From positions 76,298,742 through 76,362,741 of the forward strand of contig NC_044007.1 in assembly GCF_900496995.4 (NCBI RefSeq): a DNA stretch of 64,000 bases. The letters are read 5' to 3'. Shown in pieces: positions 48,901-62,341 of this stretch. Each line of letters starts with the position of its first letter. Within the stretch, counting starts at the first letter, position 1. The notes beneath the pieces were generated by a model. The model saw nothing but the letters and a program-made list of their open reading frames with translations, was not told the origin of the DNA and made no database searches. Source of the DNA: Aquila chrysaetos chrysaetos (taxonomy: Eukaryota > Chordata > Aves > Accipitriformes > Accipitridae). A program made the translations under genes and the position numbers.

Positions 48901-51900
48901 TTTTATCATGTCCTAGAATTTATTTAATTATTTAGTGATATCCTCCTTGTCATGTTTGTTGAGGATAATGACATACTACTGTACAGCCTTTACTCAGGTG
49001 GGTATGTAAACACATGCTTACATACGTTAAGCTCCCGTTACAAGACCTTTCCAGGCTCTTCCGAAGTCCTTTATTTGCTGGTTGCTAACATGCCAGGTAC
49101 CTCATGCTCTCTCTCCTGTCTTCTGTTGCCTTGAACGTGCCAGAAATTTTTTCTTGGCACTGCTGACTGGGATGACAACTTGTCCCCTCCTGTGCCTGCC
49201 TCACCAGCTTTTAAATGGGCCCATATTGTGCCACTGTCTTTAGATACCGGGAGACCAGGTACGTAGGTGTTGGTTCCTGAGTAAGTATTGCAGGACCACA
49301 GTTCTGAGACCTACCACACCTGCCGGGATAGGTGCCTTATTGTGCTAGGCTACTGAAAATAACATTTATTACGATGCAAAGTTTAAATGAAAAAAATAAA
49401 ACCCAGGGCCTTACAAATGTGGTTTGTGTTAATGAAAGATAAGGCACACAAAAAAATTAGCATACATTATTATGATTATATGCAAGTGTAAGGATTCTCT
49501 GTAGCTGCATCAGCAGCTTAGCCAGTTATAAGGCTGATCTCAAGAATATCTACCCATGGCACACAACTTTTGTGTGAATCCACGCCCTGGGTTGTTCTTG
49601 CGCCTACCTCTACCTCCTCCCATTCAAGGTAATTGATGCATATTTCTATTGTACAACCTAATGAGTATGCTCTTGGCTTTGGGTGATTTTCTTTCTAGCA
49701 CTGTCCAAGAATCTGAGATACAAACGTATTTTTTGCCCATTTAATCTTCCTTTTTAAAAAAACCTTTTTTACCATTACAGTAATTTGTTACCATGTTGAG
49801 TGTTGTTCTGTTCAGCCCAGTAATTACTTAGCTGCGTACTAGTCCTTAAACGACTTTAAGATTGAGTGGTGAACTACTCATTTGCTACTACTGTGGCTTC
49901 TTCACATGTTTCCTTCCAAGGTTTAAAAAAACCAAAAAAAACCCCCCAAAAAAACCCAACAGAAAAAAGAAAAAATCTCAGTCTTTGTTGCGACAATGTT
50001 TTCTTTATTTTGGAGGTTCCTTTGGACAACATTTTTCTAATTTTTCAAGAGCAGATTTCTTATCCTTTTAAATACATATTTCTTAAAAATACATTGTGCC
50101 CTCTTGGAGCAACAATTTTTGATGTAATACCTCTTTATGAGTAGTCATTTTAAGGGCACATAAATTTAGGTGAAATTTCATAGCTGGCAGAAGGAGTTAG
50201 GTATTAAAGGTGGTATAGGGAAGCCAGTGTTATTAATCTTACAAAATAAAAAACTTTATTACAGTTCAGTAACCACTGTCTGTTAGCACCTTCTTTCTCA
50301 CCTGTTCTTATTTAACCTGCTGTTGAACATGGCTGTTAAAAAACACATTCTAGTTACCTTTTTATTTAGAAAATCATCCCTAACTCTCATGTTTCATTGA
50401 TTTTGAAACTTAAAGTGATCTTGATGTTCTGCAGGTTCTGTGGTGGACCTATTGGCTTGTTTGTGCTGTTTTACTAGGAAAGGCATGTTCACACACCTTT
50501 GATTTATCTTTCTTGTTCCTAGCATAAAGTGCAGCCTCCACAGCCTCGTTCTTAAAAACAACTTGTGATGGAGGCTCTTTGCTGCATATTGCTTTTAAGT
50601 ATTTATTTTTAGTGTACATATGTTTGGTACATAAAATGCAAAAACATATGTGAAGAAGGGTGGTCACTATTCTGAAGCTTTGAACATTATTACATCGCGT
50701 TATTACAACATTATTACATTACAAAGAGTATCACATCTGATATAGCTGACCTTGCCACCAGCTATTGATTTGCCATCTTTTTGCAGTTTCTACTGCTCAG
50801 CACTACTCCATGTTCGAAGTGAATCCAGTACTTGTTTTCAGAAGAGGATCGTTCTTTTGAAAAAATACAGTTCCTACAGACTACTGGTAGTTACTTTAAC
50901 AACAGAAGCCTCGATAAGTAGTGAAGATGCTTTGAAATTACTAAGATGATGCATCAAAATTTTTTGTATCCAAAGCAGCTTTAAACATCCTTTCGCTCAA
51001 GAAAAGTATCTGTAAAAGGAAACCAGAAGGAAACCAGAACAAGTGTAGACCTAGAAGCACCATTCATTTATTTGAAAAGCAGCAGGAAGGTTATCTTTTC
51101 AACCGGATAGGAAATGGTATGAATATAAATGGATTATTCAATAGGTATTTAACAGGATGATCATAGAGAGAAATATGAAATGGGCAGTGCTAGAAGATGG
51201 TGTGTAGCTGAGCGGTGAGTACAGGAAGTTGCGTCTTCTGCTGTAATTTGTACGTTATTCCCCGCTTCACTGTACAGTGCCTCTACACTCCTAGTTCAAT
51301 CCCAATCCCAATATTCAGCCCATTTTTCCTGGAAAAGAATAATTAAATTTAGATGCCTGATGAGGATGTGAATACAGCTTCATTGTAAGAAAACCCACAG
51401 CTCCACCTATCTCTATTCCAAAGTCAACAGGCAGAGCCATAGCGAATGTTTTGAGTCTTAACACATGTTCTGGATCCCTTATTCCCCAGTCTTCTTCCAC
51501 CTGCTAGTTGAGGATGCTTCTGGTCACCTTGCCATCACAGTTCTACAGCTTGTCTTCCTGGGTAGCAGCAGTAGCAGCCAGCAAAACTGTAAGCCGCAGA
51601 GCTGAAGAGAAGTATATTGTCTTGAGGATCCAGAAACAGTGTCGGGCTTTTCATGACAGCTTGCTATCCTAGGATTGGTAGAAACCAACTGGTTTTAATA
51701 AGTATCCATTAAATATATAACACTATTTCTCATGTTTTTTCAGTGAATAGGAAGTTCCTTCCTTTGCAGGGAGCTCATGTAATTCATCCCTTGTTTAACA
51801 TAGCATGGAGTTATTTCCTTTATCTTACCAATGTTGCAGGCTTGAAATATGCTTGACATGCATTGTACTTGCAGTTGAAGAATCTTGAGTTAAGCATTAT

Positions 51901-53200
51901 TTTTTTATATAGTAGATTAATTACTCCAATTATTTTTCTTGAAGGCTGCAGTTACATAACATGTAGACTACTGACCTGGGTTGTATGAGTTTATTATTCT
52001 GTAAGATACAGTAAATAAATAATAATTTTGATTAAAGGTTAGTGTGATTTTATATGCCGAACACACATATTAAGAAACAGAATTAGCAACGAATGTAAAA
52101 TATTAACTGCTTGTAAATAACTCACAAGTCAGAGAATGTAGATGCAGAGCAGTTCTCTTAATTTTTGCTTTGGTGGGCAATAGGAATAGGTTTAGACTGG
52201 TGTCTTGTTGAAAGAGAGAAACTGAAAATACTATCCCCTAGAATTCAGCAGAAGCTTAGGCAAGTAAGGTGTTTTGCTCCATTATATGTTGCAATGTATG
52301 TAACATAAAATGTGGTAGTGATTCTCCTTCCCTCAGCATACTTTCTCTCCATTCTGTATTCTCTGAGCACTGAAGAAGAGTGAAAAATGACATTTCTTAA
52401 CCACTTCTGCTGACAAAAGTTAGCCTGGTGGTAGAGGTGGAAGAGACGTCTCTTAAGACTACACAAATCAAGATCGCTCCTAAATAAAGGGGAGAGTTTT
52501 TTAAAGGGTTAGCAGGAAGGAAAAAACAGAAATCTCAAAACTCCTGAATGTTTCCTAGACTGTCTTTCAGAGAACTATGCGGAATGTCAGACTGCTGTAA
52601 AGGCAGGCTGCTTCTAGACTGGCAGCATCTGACCTCAGTACACAGAGGTTCAAAATCTGTGCCTCTGACCAGAGACAAACTCTGCCAGAGTGTGGATGGG
52701 GAGGTGCTGCCACTTTAAACCTGGCCTAGATTTAGGTCATTTGGTTTCCAAATGGAGTTGGAGCCAAATGTAGTAACACAGAAAAATAAACTGGGAGAGA
52801 ACAACTCTTCCTAGCAAAATACTTTATGGACTCTGCCCCTGAGGACTTACCCAGAATTGCACAGCATACTGCAAAGGCTTGCACCTGTACTTGAAAACAA
52901 GAACTTGAACTAAGGTCTCTGAGCACAAAGGTAGTGAATGCATTGGACTATCCTTCTTATTTAATTGCCTGTCTCCTCCAGTCACATGTAAATCCTGTCT
53001 AAATGAGAGCCTGTCTCTCCTAATGGTAATGTGGAAGCTGTGATTATCTGAGGTGTGGGAGTGAACAGTATCATAAGGAGAACAGATGGCAGGCAGTTCT
53101 GAGTGGCGATACGGCTGGCTGCGCTGTGGTGAAGCTACCTGCAGCAGCTTAAGCTGTTATCTTTCCTGGCTGGCTGTTTTGCCTCCTAGCTGGAGATGAT
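42980..53200. other. Gene-poor intergenic or first-intron DNA
   Basis: About 10 kb of A+T-rich sequence without recognisable exons or RNA genes. Noted items: a 17-base A run at 43725-43741, a 10-bp-arm hairpin at 43693-43718, and an A/C-rich tract at 49923-49975. If the candidate exon at 42971 is real, this is intron. Confidence 0.6.
43693..43718. repeat. Small perfect hairpin
   Basis: ATTTACCATT and AATGGTAAAT are perfect inverted repeats around a 6-base loop. Part of the arm is also repeated directly upstream (near 43669). A/T-rich; no function evident. Confidence 0.7.
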
Positions 53201-53219
53201 TGCCCTTCTTATGGAGTTG

Positions 53220-53880
53220 GCAGGATGGAGAGTGTGAACACTTGGTGGCTCTGTCACCCAATGCTACAGGGACAGGCAGGTTCTTTTAGGGACCTTTGGT
53301 AGAATGAGGACTGGCCATAGGGTTGTAGTTACAATTAGAGCTTTATTATTGCATAAAATATTTAATTATCAGCATATCTTACTGTTATCTACAGTTTCTA
53401 GCATTTCGTTTAGCTTATTGCTGCACAAAGTTTTTATCAATTATCATACTTTCAGTTAAGCAAAATTTCTAGTAATCTGTGTAGCTTTCTTACTATCTAG
53501 AGTCTTTAGTCACCTAGACTTTTAGTCACCTGGACCCTCTGCAGATCGGGTCAAATTCTTAATAATCAGTGCATGATACAATAATCAGACTTCACCCAAA
53601 GGAACATGAGTCAGTCACTCAGTCTTTGGAGGAAGAGGACAATGGTGGATGCATCCCAGAGCACTGGGGGATCACGGGTTTTGCTGTCCAGCAGCAGGAC
53701 TTGCAGCTGCTTGATTCTGTAGGCAATATTTCATGTGCTGTTACACTTCCCCTGTTCTGTAACGGGTGTCACCACATCCTGGCAGCAATGTTTAGCAGGC
53801 AGATAGTCTTGTCACAATGCTGACAGGGGATCTGGCTGACCTGTAACGGGGGTCATCACATCTTGGTGACAACCACAGTG
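53220..53880 (-). mobile_element. Possible decayed solo LTR
   Basis: Read on the minus strand, an AATAAAGC poly(A)-type signal (53341-53349 on the + strand as GCTTTATTATT) follows about 0.5 kb of sequence with short direct repeats. One repeat is CTGTAACGGG plus GTCA(C/T)CACATC, at about 53757 and 53840. Another is TTTAGTCACCT(A/G)GAC, at about 53505 and 53520. Such repeats and signals are typical of LTR U3/R regions. No primer-binding site, gag or pol was seen, and no family could be named. Confidence 0.25.
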
Positions 53881-53889
53881 TTGAAAAAG

Positions 53890-56800
53890 GGAAGAGAGAA
53901 GGAGGTGATACATGATCAGCAAGCTTATATCTTATGGCCGTTTGTCTTAGGAAATGGCATTGCTTTTGCTAACCATATTACCAGGAATCAGGAGCAGGGC
54001 ATACTGGTCCCATGGCTCCAGCGCAAAGCTTCATCTTAGTGTAAATGCATCTCCCTAAGCAAAATTACACACTGCGCTCAAGCAGTTGAGACCTGTACAT
54101 GTATCACTGCCAACTCTGAGACAGAGACAACAACCCACAGCAGAAGGTAGGAAACATTACCTTACTCATTGCTTCAGCTGTGAATGTGTGTCTGTGACCA
54201 GGGAGACCTGTGGATGTGGAAGATTCAGCTCCCACTCAGTTCTCCAGAGCCCTAGGTCTGTGATATGCATAAAGTAATTTCTCTTTCTTTGAGGAAGTCC
54301 ATGTACTTGGTAACTTTTATGTTGTATTAAGCGTAAATTCTCCAGAAAATTGGCATTGGTCTTTTCTAGAAAGGTGCTTATGTTGGCACAGGACTGAAGG
54401 GGAGTCAAAGACACCTTTGCAACAAAGCTGTCAGGGAGGAAGGGCAAGAAACACCAGTATGATCCCTTGCCATAGTACTTGCTGTAATCTCAGACAATTG
54501 AGCACGAACGTGCTCTTGATGAGGAGACTCCAACGTTGTTTTCACTCAAAGCTTTTATTGGTGGCAAATGCTCTTCCAAGCTTATTGCAAGCAGTGCATG
54601 GTAGTACATGGTCCTCATGACAATGCATTAATCACAGCCAGTGACAAAATGTCTTCTCAACCAAGCGTTATGTGATCTTTGATATCTTTGTAAACAGTAA
54701 TCAAATCACTTACATAAGAACAAGCACTGCAGTGTGTTCCTTCTGTATCTCAAGCCATCTTGTTCCTCATGCCTCACCTGGGTCTGTCTTTTCACACACT
54801 CAGTGAACTACTCCATTCATAAACTAACTGCTCTAATTTGCTTTTCTGACATGAGGTCTTAATGGCACATTTAAGCCCTGATAGCAGTTCATCTATCAGC
54901 CACAGCTTCTGTGAGGCTCACAGTGGTCAATGCTGGAGAAAATTCTTTCTGTGAGCAATATATGGCTGGATGAGTGCCCCAGCAGTGCCTACACCCCCAG
55001 GTAAGCACATCTTCTCAGCTCACAGCAGAAGCTATTCCTATCTCTGTATTGGAAGAGCCTGCCTACTGTGATTGCAGCCTGCTCTCACTATCTCTGTGAC
55101 TCTTCACAGCCTGTCAGCTTTTCTATTGACATTTTTTCAGTTCATCACAACCTCTCTCTTTCCTGTAGGCTTGCTTCCATAAGACTAAAGTGCTTAGGCT
55201 GCCTCGAACCAGCAAGTGGGACGCTAACTCCTCCAAAGCTGTATGTTTGAGTCTGTGTCCATGTTCACTTCGCTAGCAGTTCCTTTTTATCCTTTGGTTT
55301 ACCTTCACATGTTCACACAGACAGCAATACGGAACTGAACAGGGAAAACAAGTCACACATAAAATATTCATGAAATATAAGACAGATACTTTCCCAGTTT
55401 GTCAGCTCTGTCTGAGATTCATCTCCTGGCTAATCTGTTGCAAAGTCTGCTTATGTTCTGCAGGAGACTTAGTTTTTATCCTTATATGATGCAAGTAATC
55501 CATCTATTTGTGTCTGAAGGCTTTATTTAATTCTTACTTTCTTCCAAAGGAAACGTACCCTGTGTTTTATCCAGAAAATAGTTGCACATTTCTGCTAAAA
55601 TATTCTCATCTTCATGGCTCATGCAGATTTGGACCTTGTTTATGGAACATGTAAGGACTTTTCATTCCAATACATCTGAGTGATTCTTAGAGGTTTTTTC
55701 TTTCCTTTTCTTTTTTGTAGATAATTTTCTTTTCCATTACTGGTATTATTACATTCATGGAAGAATATATTGGGGGAAAAAAGGACAAAGACGGGGTTCT
55801 ACTACTGTTTTTTTTTTTTTCTGAAGAGGCAACAGTGAGAGAAGCAGGAAAAAAGGCCTGTAGCCTCCAAATAGCATCCTCAAACTATGGATAAGGAGTA
55901 AACAAAATACTAAGCAACAAAGCAGCGGTTTTTCCTACACTTAGGCAACAGTGACTGTTCCTTTGACAGCAAATGTTGAAAACAGGCACAAACATTGTGC
56001 TAGTACGATTCCTAATTAATTGTTTCAGGTTATTTTCTCAGTATCCAAGATATTGATGGTATCTGAGTCAATTTAAAGCTCTTCACATTATAGCTCAGAA
56101 CAGGTTTGTTCAAATAATGTTAGGCTCAGTGACCTACAGCACAAACACATCTTGACCAAATTCAGTAACTAGAGCCACACTGGGAGGCTAGCATTAGATG
56201 AGTGTCATCCTATTCAGGTGAGGGAAAAATAAAACAGGGAGTAAAGCCTTCTAATAGTAAGTGGACTGAAGGCCTGAGAAAACTGCCTTTTAATTTCTAA
56301 CCTGCATTGTATAATGATGGAAGAGGTGAAAACTATTGGGAAGTGGGTACGAACTGTTTAACTCCCTCTGCTTTAATCCATGTCCGTGCGCATGGACTGG
56401 CAATGGGACTGCAAAGCGACTGATAACACATTGTCTGCATCATTCTCCGGTTCTGCGCTGGAGCCTTCTGTTCAAACATGTTATCTCTCCCACCTTGTTT
56501 GCAAACCAGAGAGTTCAGCAATGGTAATAAATTGGTACCATTACTGCATGGGCACAGCATCATTATATATCATCCTCAGGGTGACATACCTCCATGTGCA
56601 AAAAAACTATGTTGAAGCCTGCCTTGTATTAGCTGTGAATAATATGATCTGTTGGTTGCTTACCAACAAGCCCTGGCCTTTAAACCTTTTAGGATCATCT
56701 TTCTCACACACTGGTTTCTTGAATTTTGGAACAGTTTGGCAGTAAAGGGGAGATCTCTTAGTCATTGTGTTTCAGCAGTAAGAGAAGTTCTGCTCTGTGA

Positions 56801-58480
56801 AAGAGCCAGCATGCTGAAGGGTCGGGAACAAATTTGCAGGGTCACAGCAGGTCTGACTTAGCCAGCACCTATTACGGAAAACGTACTGTTCTTGCTTTTG
56901 TCCACCACAGAACGATTCTGTTAAGCAAAGATCTGTGTATTGCCCATGGCTGATGAGGCGAATTATGAAAAGTAGTACAAGCCAGAAGAATTATTAGAGT
57001 CATAGAGAGACATGGGATATGCTTTTTAGAAGGGCATTTAATTCCCTTTTTCCACCTTGCCTGTTGTACCTCTCACACTTTATTTCCTTTTTCTTCCTGA
57101 AAAATAAAAAAAAATCATTTCAATAGAAAATGCAATTATTGCCTGGTCACAGCAACCTTTAAGATAACTTACAGGTACAGCAGAGAAATAAAAACACATC
57201 AGATGACTTTGAGGTGGTATTTCAATACTCTGATTGATTAAACCAGCATTTTAATACTCAGATCTTAATTTTAGTTTCCATTTTTAATTTCCTTTGAAAG
57301 TTATTTACCTTTTGCAAGCCATTTGGATGAAACATTAACGTTAGATTTGAGTTATCTTTATGTTTACTAGAGACATCTTCAGTTTCTGCATCTCTTATAC
57401 CCTTACAACATATTTTGAATTTTCAGCCTTTTCAGTCAAATTCAGGGAGAAAGAAGAAAATAGGAAAAATCTCCAAACCCTTTTTTTTCTTATGGGGTCC
57501 CAATTTGTCCAGGCTGTAACCCTGCGCACTCAGGAGTTGATGTGCAGTGGAAAACAACTGAGAGCCAGCTGCGGCTGACTCTGGGTTTCCTGATGCTTTC
57601 AAGATTATAGACATTACATTATAGACATTACAGCAGGCACAACCCAAGAACTGAAAATGCAAGTCAGGTCACAGAGTAACATCAAGCACAAGCACCATGA
57701 GAGCCTCAAGCTGACCTGTGGATTTTAGGTCCTGTTTTTATTTTGAATCGTCTCTTTCAGAATCGTAGCAGAGTTATAATTGGCCTTATTATAACAGCAA
57801 ACACAGCCATGATAGTTTTAAAATACATGACAGCCAGAACTTTTTCCTCCTTCACAAAAAGGTTGGCTGTAATACTGCAGTGCACTAGAGACCAGTCTGG
57901 GAGCAGTGGCTGTCCCAGATCTCCTGCCACACTACCTGGCTATAAGCTGTTCAGGACTATGAAATGCTGGTAGTATTTTTTAAAATAAACTCAAACTAAA
58001 TAAAAATGCCAGGCAGTTACCTGGATTCATCTAGGAAAGAGAACTCCCCGTAAAACTTTTGTTTTAGAATAGGGGAACAAATCTTGAACATTTACTACTG
58101 CTTTTAAGCATGCGTATGATGAAAGAGAGAAACTGGAAGAAGTTAGATACAGCATATCCGAGGATGTTAATCCCACACGTATACCTGTTCAGAGCTTGCA
58201 GTCGCTTGAGTGGTATTTCAACCGTACCTGTGCTTCTCTCCTGCAAATAATGTTTCACAGAAGCGGTTCAAAGCACTTGCTTCTACAGCAACAGCCACAG
58301 CAGAAATGTCCTGAATTGTGTGTGTAACACAGACCAGGAGCGTGTGATCAGACACTCGCTGTCAGACTCGTTAATGGACTTGGAAGGAAACACACACCGC
58401 TTCACAGTAAACGTAGGCAATGGCCGTTTCCCGGTCAGCTCCATCTGCGCTTCGGGTAGCTTTTTTGCTAAGTATATTTT
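53890..58480. other. Intergenic DNA upstream of the 58.6-kb promoter candidate
   Basis: No exon, RNA gene or classifiable repeat was recognised. A 14-bp tandem duplication (ATTATAGACATTAC twice) lies at 57604-57631. Confidence 0.55.
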
Positions 58481-58525
58481 GGAGGAGGTGTGGGAGGAGG
58501 GGGAGATGCTGCTGCTGCATGTTGA

Positions 58526-58532
58526 ATGCAAA
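58526..58532 (+). promoter_or_regulatory. POU/octamer-like site
   Basis: ATGCAAA, a core octamer element, lies about 80 bases upstream of the TATA-like box at 58605. The mammalian neuronal DDC promoter is activated by the POU factor Brn-2 (established knowledge), so the site fits that promoter type. A 7-base motif alone is weak evidence. Confidence 0.35.
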
Positions 58533-58604
58533 GCGCTCAGCTGCGATAGGCTGAGGGGACGTGGATACGCTGCCTATGGACGCTGGCAACTGCATCCTCT
58601 GCGC

Positions 58605-58611
58605 TTTATAG
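58605..58611 (+). promoter_or_regulatory. TATA-like box of a candidate neuronal DDC promoter
   Basis: TTTATAG lies in a moderately GC-rich 200-bp block. Transcription would start about 25-30 bases downstream, just inside the purine-rich candidate exon. Confidence 0.45.
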
Positions 58612-58635
58612 CTGTCACAGAGGAGGAAAGACAGA

Positions 58636-58679
58636 CAGTGAGAAGGACAGAGGAGAAGGAAAAACCTTACCAACTCGCT
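58636..58679 (+). other. Candidate non-coding first exon (neuronal DDC type)
   Basis: A short purine-rich stretch containing GTGAGAAGGACAGAGGAG ends in ACTCGCT, followed by a consensus donor GTAAGT at 58680. The AGAAGGACAGAG core resembles the leader I remember for mammalian DDC mRNA, and the position (about 22 kb 3' of GRB10, same strand) matches mammalian gene order. It contains no ATG. DDC's start codon would be in the next exon, not found before 64000. The 5' end is approximate. Confidence 0.45.
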
Positions 58680-59737
58680 GTAAGTAACATTCTTTGTCCT
58701 TCATGCTTTGTCGTTATTGAATTCGAGTAGGTCCGTTTGGATTAATGCAAGAACTGGTTACTTAGGGTGGGAGCTCGGCTAATAAACAGCCAGCCTGTGT
58801 TATTTTAGGGGTAATCCATGATACTCAAAAAGCGTTTCTTTTTAACCTAAGTTTGCACCATGTGCTGGGCACCTCTCATTTTGTGTTTGCTTGTTTTTAC
58901 ATATGACGTATGTCAGCTATAACTGTTGATGTACATTTATGCCGAGTCCCATGTATCCAAAAGTTTATATTTTGTCTTTCCAAGTGCAACAGTTCTGACC
59001 AACCAAGAAGACCTTGAGAAATTCTCTGCCAAATATTTTTAACAATAAAATTTTCAAGATAAATTCAATGCATGACTTTTTAGGGTGGGGTTTTCCTCAG
59101 AAATGACACTTTCCCATCACTGTAATAAGACCTCAGAAGGGAAGATTACTAAGTTGCAGACTGTGCCAGTGACAGCAATGAATAAAACCAGCAACTTCTA
59201 ACTGGAAAATGAAATTTTTAAATGAAATGTAGGGCCTGTGACATATATACCTAATTCTTGGCTTGTGCAAAGGTAGAAATACAGAGTAGATCCAGCTCCT
59301 TTTTACTCGTGCTCATATAAAAGTCATCCTACAGTCCTTATTCAGGCAATACTTCTATTGCTAATAGTAGAAGTTGAGCTTAACAGTAGCAACAGCTGCA
59401 AAAACCTTCAGTTGGGTTCAATAGCACAGAAAGTCCTCATGGCTTCAGCGGTGTCACTGTAGCACCACAAGCCTTTAAATTACATTATATTCTGCAACAA
59501 TCAGTTGGCAGAATGGAAAGTGCACTTGTCTCATTTATTGGAAATATACACAGTTATTACTTTTTTTGAGACAATGAAGCTATCGGTTTAAGGTGCTATT
59601 AATGGGTGTATGCATTCTTCCTTTCTGTATTTAATAATAGGAGCTGCTAAAAGATTTTATTATGTTAGCCATTCTTTATTTTACTTTGATGAACTGGAGA
59701 ACGGGCACTCATAAAATTACAATACATTGAATATACG

Positions 59738-59803
59738 TCTCTCCTCATTTGTTCTCTTTTTCCTCTTTTTCCCCTTTTTCCTCTTTGTTCTCTTTTTCTT
59801 CCT
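59738..59803. repeat. Polypyrimidine tract with partial mirror symmetry
   Basis: About 66 bases of nearly pure C/T on the + strand, built from TTTTTCCTC and TTTGTTCTC blocks arranged roughly as a mirror around CCCC at 59771-59774. Such tracts can adopt triplex (H-DNA) forms. Confidence 0.6.
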
Positions 59804-62323
59804 CATAACAAATTTCCTAGTAGTATTTAGACATCTTTTGCATTTTTATTTAGTTAATATAAAAAGCAGATTCTAAAATTATAGACAATACTTTTTAACA
59901 GAAATAATGAATAAGCTGAATGTTGTCTACATAATACAATATTATACCTATAAATGTATTTAATACTTAATTGTGCATAAACTGCTCATTTGTATGGTTC
60001 AGTTTCAAATAAAGTAGGAAACAGTTTGCAAATGAACATTATACTGAATATACGATCTAAAGACCAACAACAATTTTCGGTAACTTCACTAAAATAAAAT
60101 GTTGCCGTGTTCTAATTTCAGTGCACTGAGGAAGAAAGAGTAGTTTAAACAAAGCAGCAAAGGATATGTCAACTTTAGATTGTGTAGTGTAGTTGTCCTG
60201 TGACAAATTCCAGCAAAATTAAAGAGCAAAGAGTTTATGTATTGATAAAAAAAGATACATTGATAACATTTAAGGTTTAACATGATTGTTCTTGTTTCTA
60301 CCTGAAGTTAAGAGCAAAACTCAACCTTCTCCAGTAAAGTAGGACTTGATCTGAAGAAGTATGCAGTGGTGACTATATCCATTGATTCTTGCTGGGAACA
60401 AAAGTAGTCAGACATAATATATGTTGGTAAAATTGTATTTTATCGATCATAGAGTGAGGCTGTTGATGCATTTGAATACAGACTGTGCTTACAAAGCAGT
60501 AGAGGTTGATAATTAGGCAGGGTGCCTCCCGAGAAGCTGTGATCTCCTCAGCTGGCAGATGTTGAATATGCTGAAATTCATCCTGGGAGGTGTGGGATCC
60601 CTGTGAGCATGGAGCCTTTATCACTCTTATGGGCCTTCAAGAAAATAGACCTCTATTAAATACTTTAGAGAGAGGCTCAGTTTCCCTGAAATTTCCATTT
60701 AGTTTCAGAAAAGTGGCCTGCATTATTTTGCAGTATAAGTCCCTTTGACTTAAGTGGATATTTTGAGTACACACAGATTGTAACGCTCTGCCCTTCAAAA
60801 AATATGGATGCTCTCAAATAGTGTTTTGATTTTAAACCCTAAGGGCTGAGTTGACTGAGGTATTTTGCTTCTTAGAAAAATCACATTCTAGATTTTTAAA
60901 ATACACCGGCATAGAGGGAAGCTTGCTCTCTATTCATTCTGTTGTTGCATTGTACATGTGTTGTATATGCATGTTGGAGGTAGAAGAGAGAAATATTCTG
61001 TACTGGTAGAGGTGAAGTAATTTGCATTTTTATAGTACTAACTGGTAAGCATTACAATTGTCAGATATTCAGTCTACTGGATGTGGCTTCCATAGCAAGT
61101 AATACTTTCAAGCAGATGAAGTGAGATCTATAATGAACAGTTGAGGAAGAGAATAAAAATAGGGATGAGAGTGTAAGTGGGTCTTGTCACTCACAGAAGA
61201 ACAAATATAAAATAGGAGGTGAAAAGGAAAATTTAAATGATCGCTGTGTTCCTGCAAGGAGTATGCCTTCACGGTTCCTGGTGAGATATGTGTATTACAG
61301 TAGGTAAGGAATTTTCAGGCAGGGACTTTTAGGAAAGAAGATGCATGGATACATAAAAATAGGTGTTTAGATAGCTTTTAATTTCTCAGCATTGTCTTTG
61401 GGGGAAAGAAGAATGAAATACTTTGCTTCAGATTGAAGCAGATTGATGTATTTCACTGGATCAAACTGAATTGAAAGTTCATTTGAGGTTAGCTAGATAC
61501 TAGTCTATATCAATTTATAACACTGCAGCAACTATGACAGATTTGGGATGGATGGTTCATCCTCCCATTCTTTATGCTTAAGCTTCCTGGTTCAATTACT
61601 TCTCCCATGCAAAACAGTGGGTTTCCCCTGTAATGTAATTCTTTATCCTGAATTTTGAGAATGCTATTGCAACAGTGGTTTATGACAGAAGTAGTGCAGC
61701 CAAAACAACATTAGGATGAGCCAGTGGACCCTCAAGTTCTTGGGAAGAACTATAGTTGGCAAATAACCAATAAGATCTCAGTGATTATCTAAAATGTGTA
61801 TTTTGTCAAACTGAGTTGACAAATTTCAGTTCCATGGTCATAGGCTGAAACCATAGAATGTGTATCATCTGACGCTTAGATCTAAATTTTATTTGCTTAT
61901 CCTGATATCCAAAAAGAACTTGGTCTGAACTGCTAATAATAAAATGACAATAAATTATATCAGTATACTATATAGGAACAAGATGATGCAAATATTACTT
62001 GGAATAGAAAGAAATTTCAGATCCAAAAAAATCTAGGTGGTAGAAAAATGGTTACAAGCTATACATAACGTAGTATCTATGTTGTGGTAATATGATAAAG
62101 TAAATTTATTTTTGTCTGTGTGTGAGTTGTTTCGAGCTTACACAAAATGCTATTTAGTTTATGCCATTTGATTTATGTTTTGGGAAAAGACCAAGCTATC
62201 CACAGAGTCTTCTATGTTAAATGATGCCCTATATTTGATTGTTACAAAATAAAGCTAGAGTAGTATAGTGATACTATTCTGACATTGTACTGACGGTCCA
62301 TTGGACCCACAGCTACTGAATGT

Positions 62324-62341
62324 TCAGTTCAGCTGAACTGA
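62324..62341. repeat. 18-bp perfect palindrome
   Basis: TCAGTTCAGCTGAACTGA is its own reverse complement. A second palindrome, GGTCCATTGGACC, lies 17 bases upstream at 62295-62307. Function unknown. Confidence 0.7.

Noticed and set aside
58320..58730. 136-residue open frame over the 58.6-kb promoter candidate
   Set aside because: It runs through the TATA-like box and the strong donor at 58680, and its sequence matches no family I know; chance reading is more likely.
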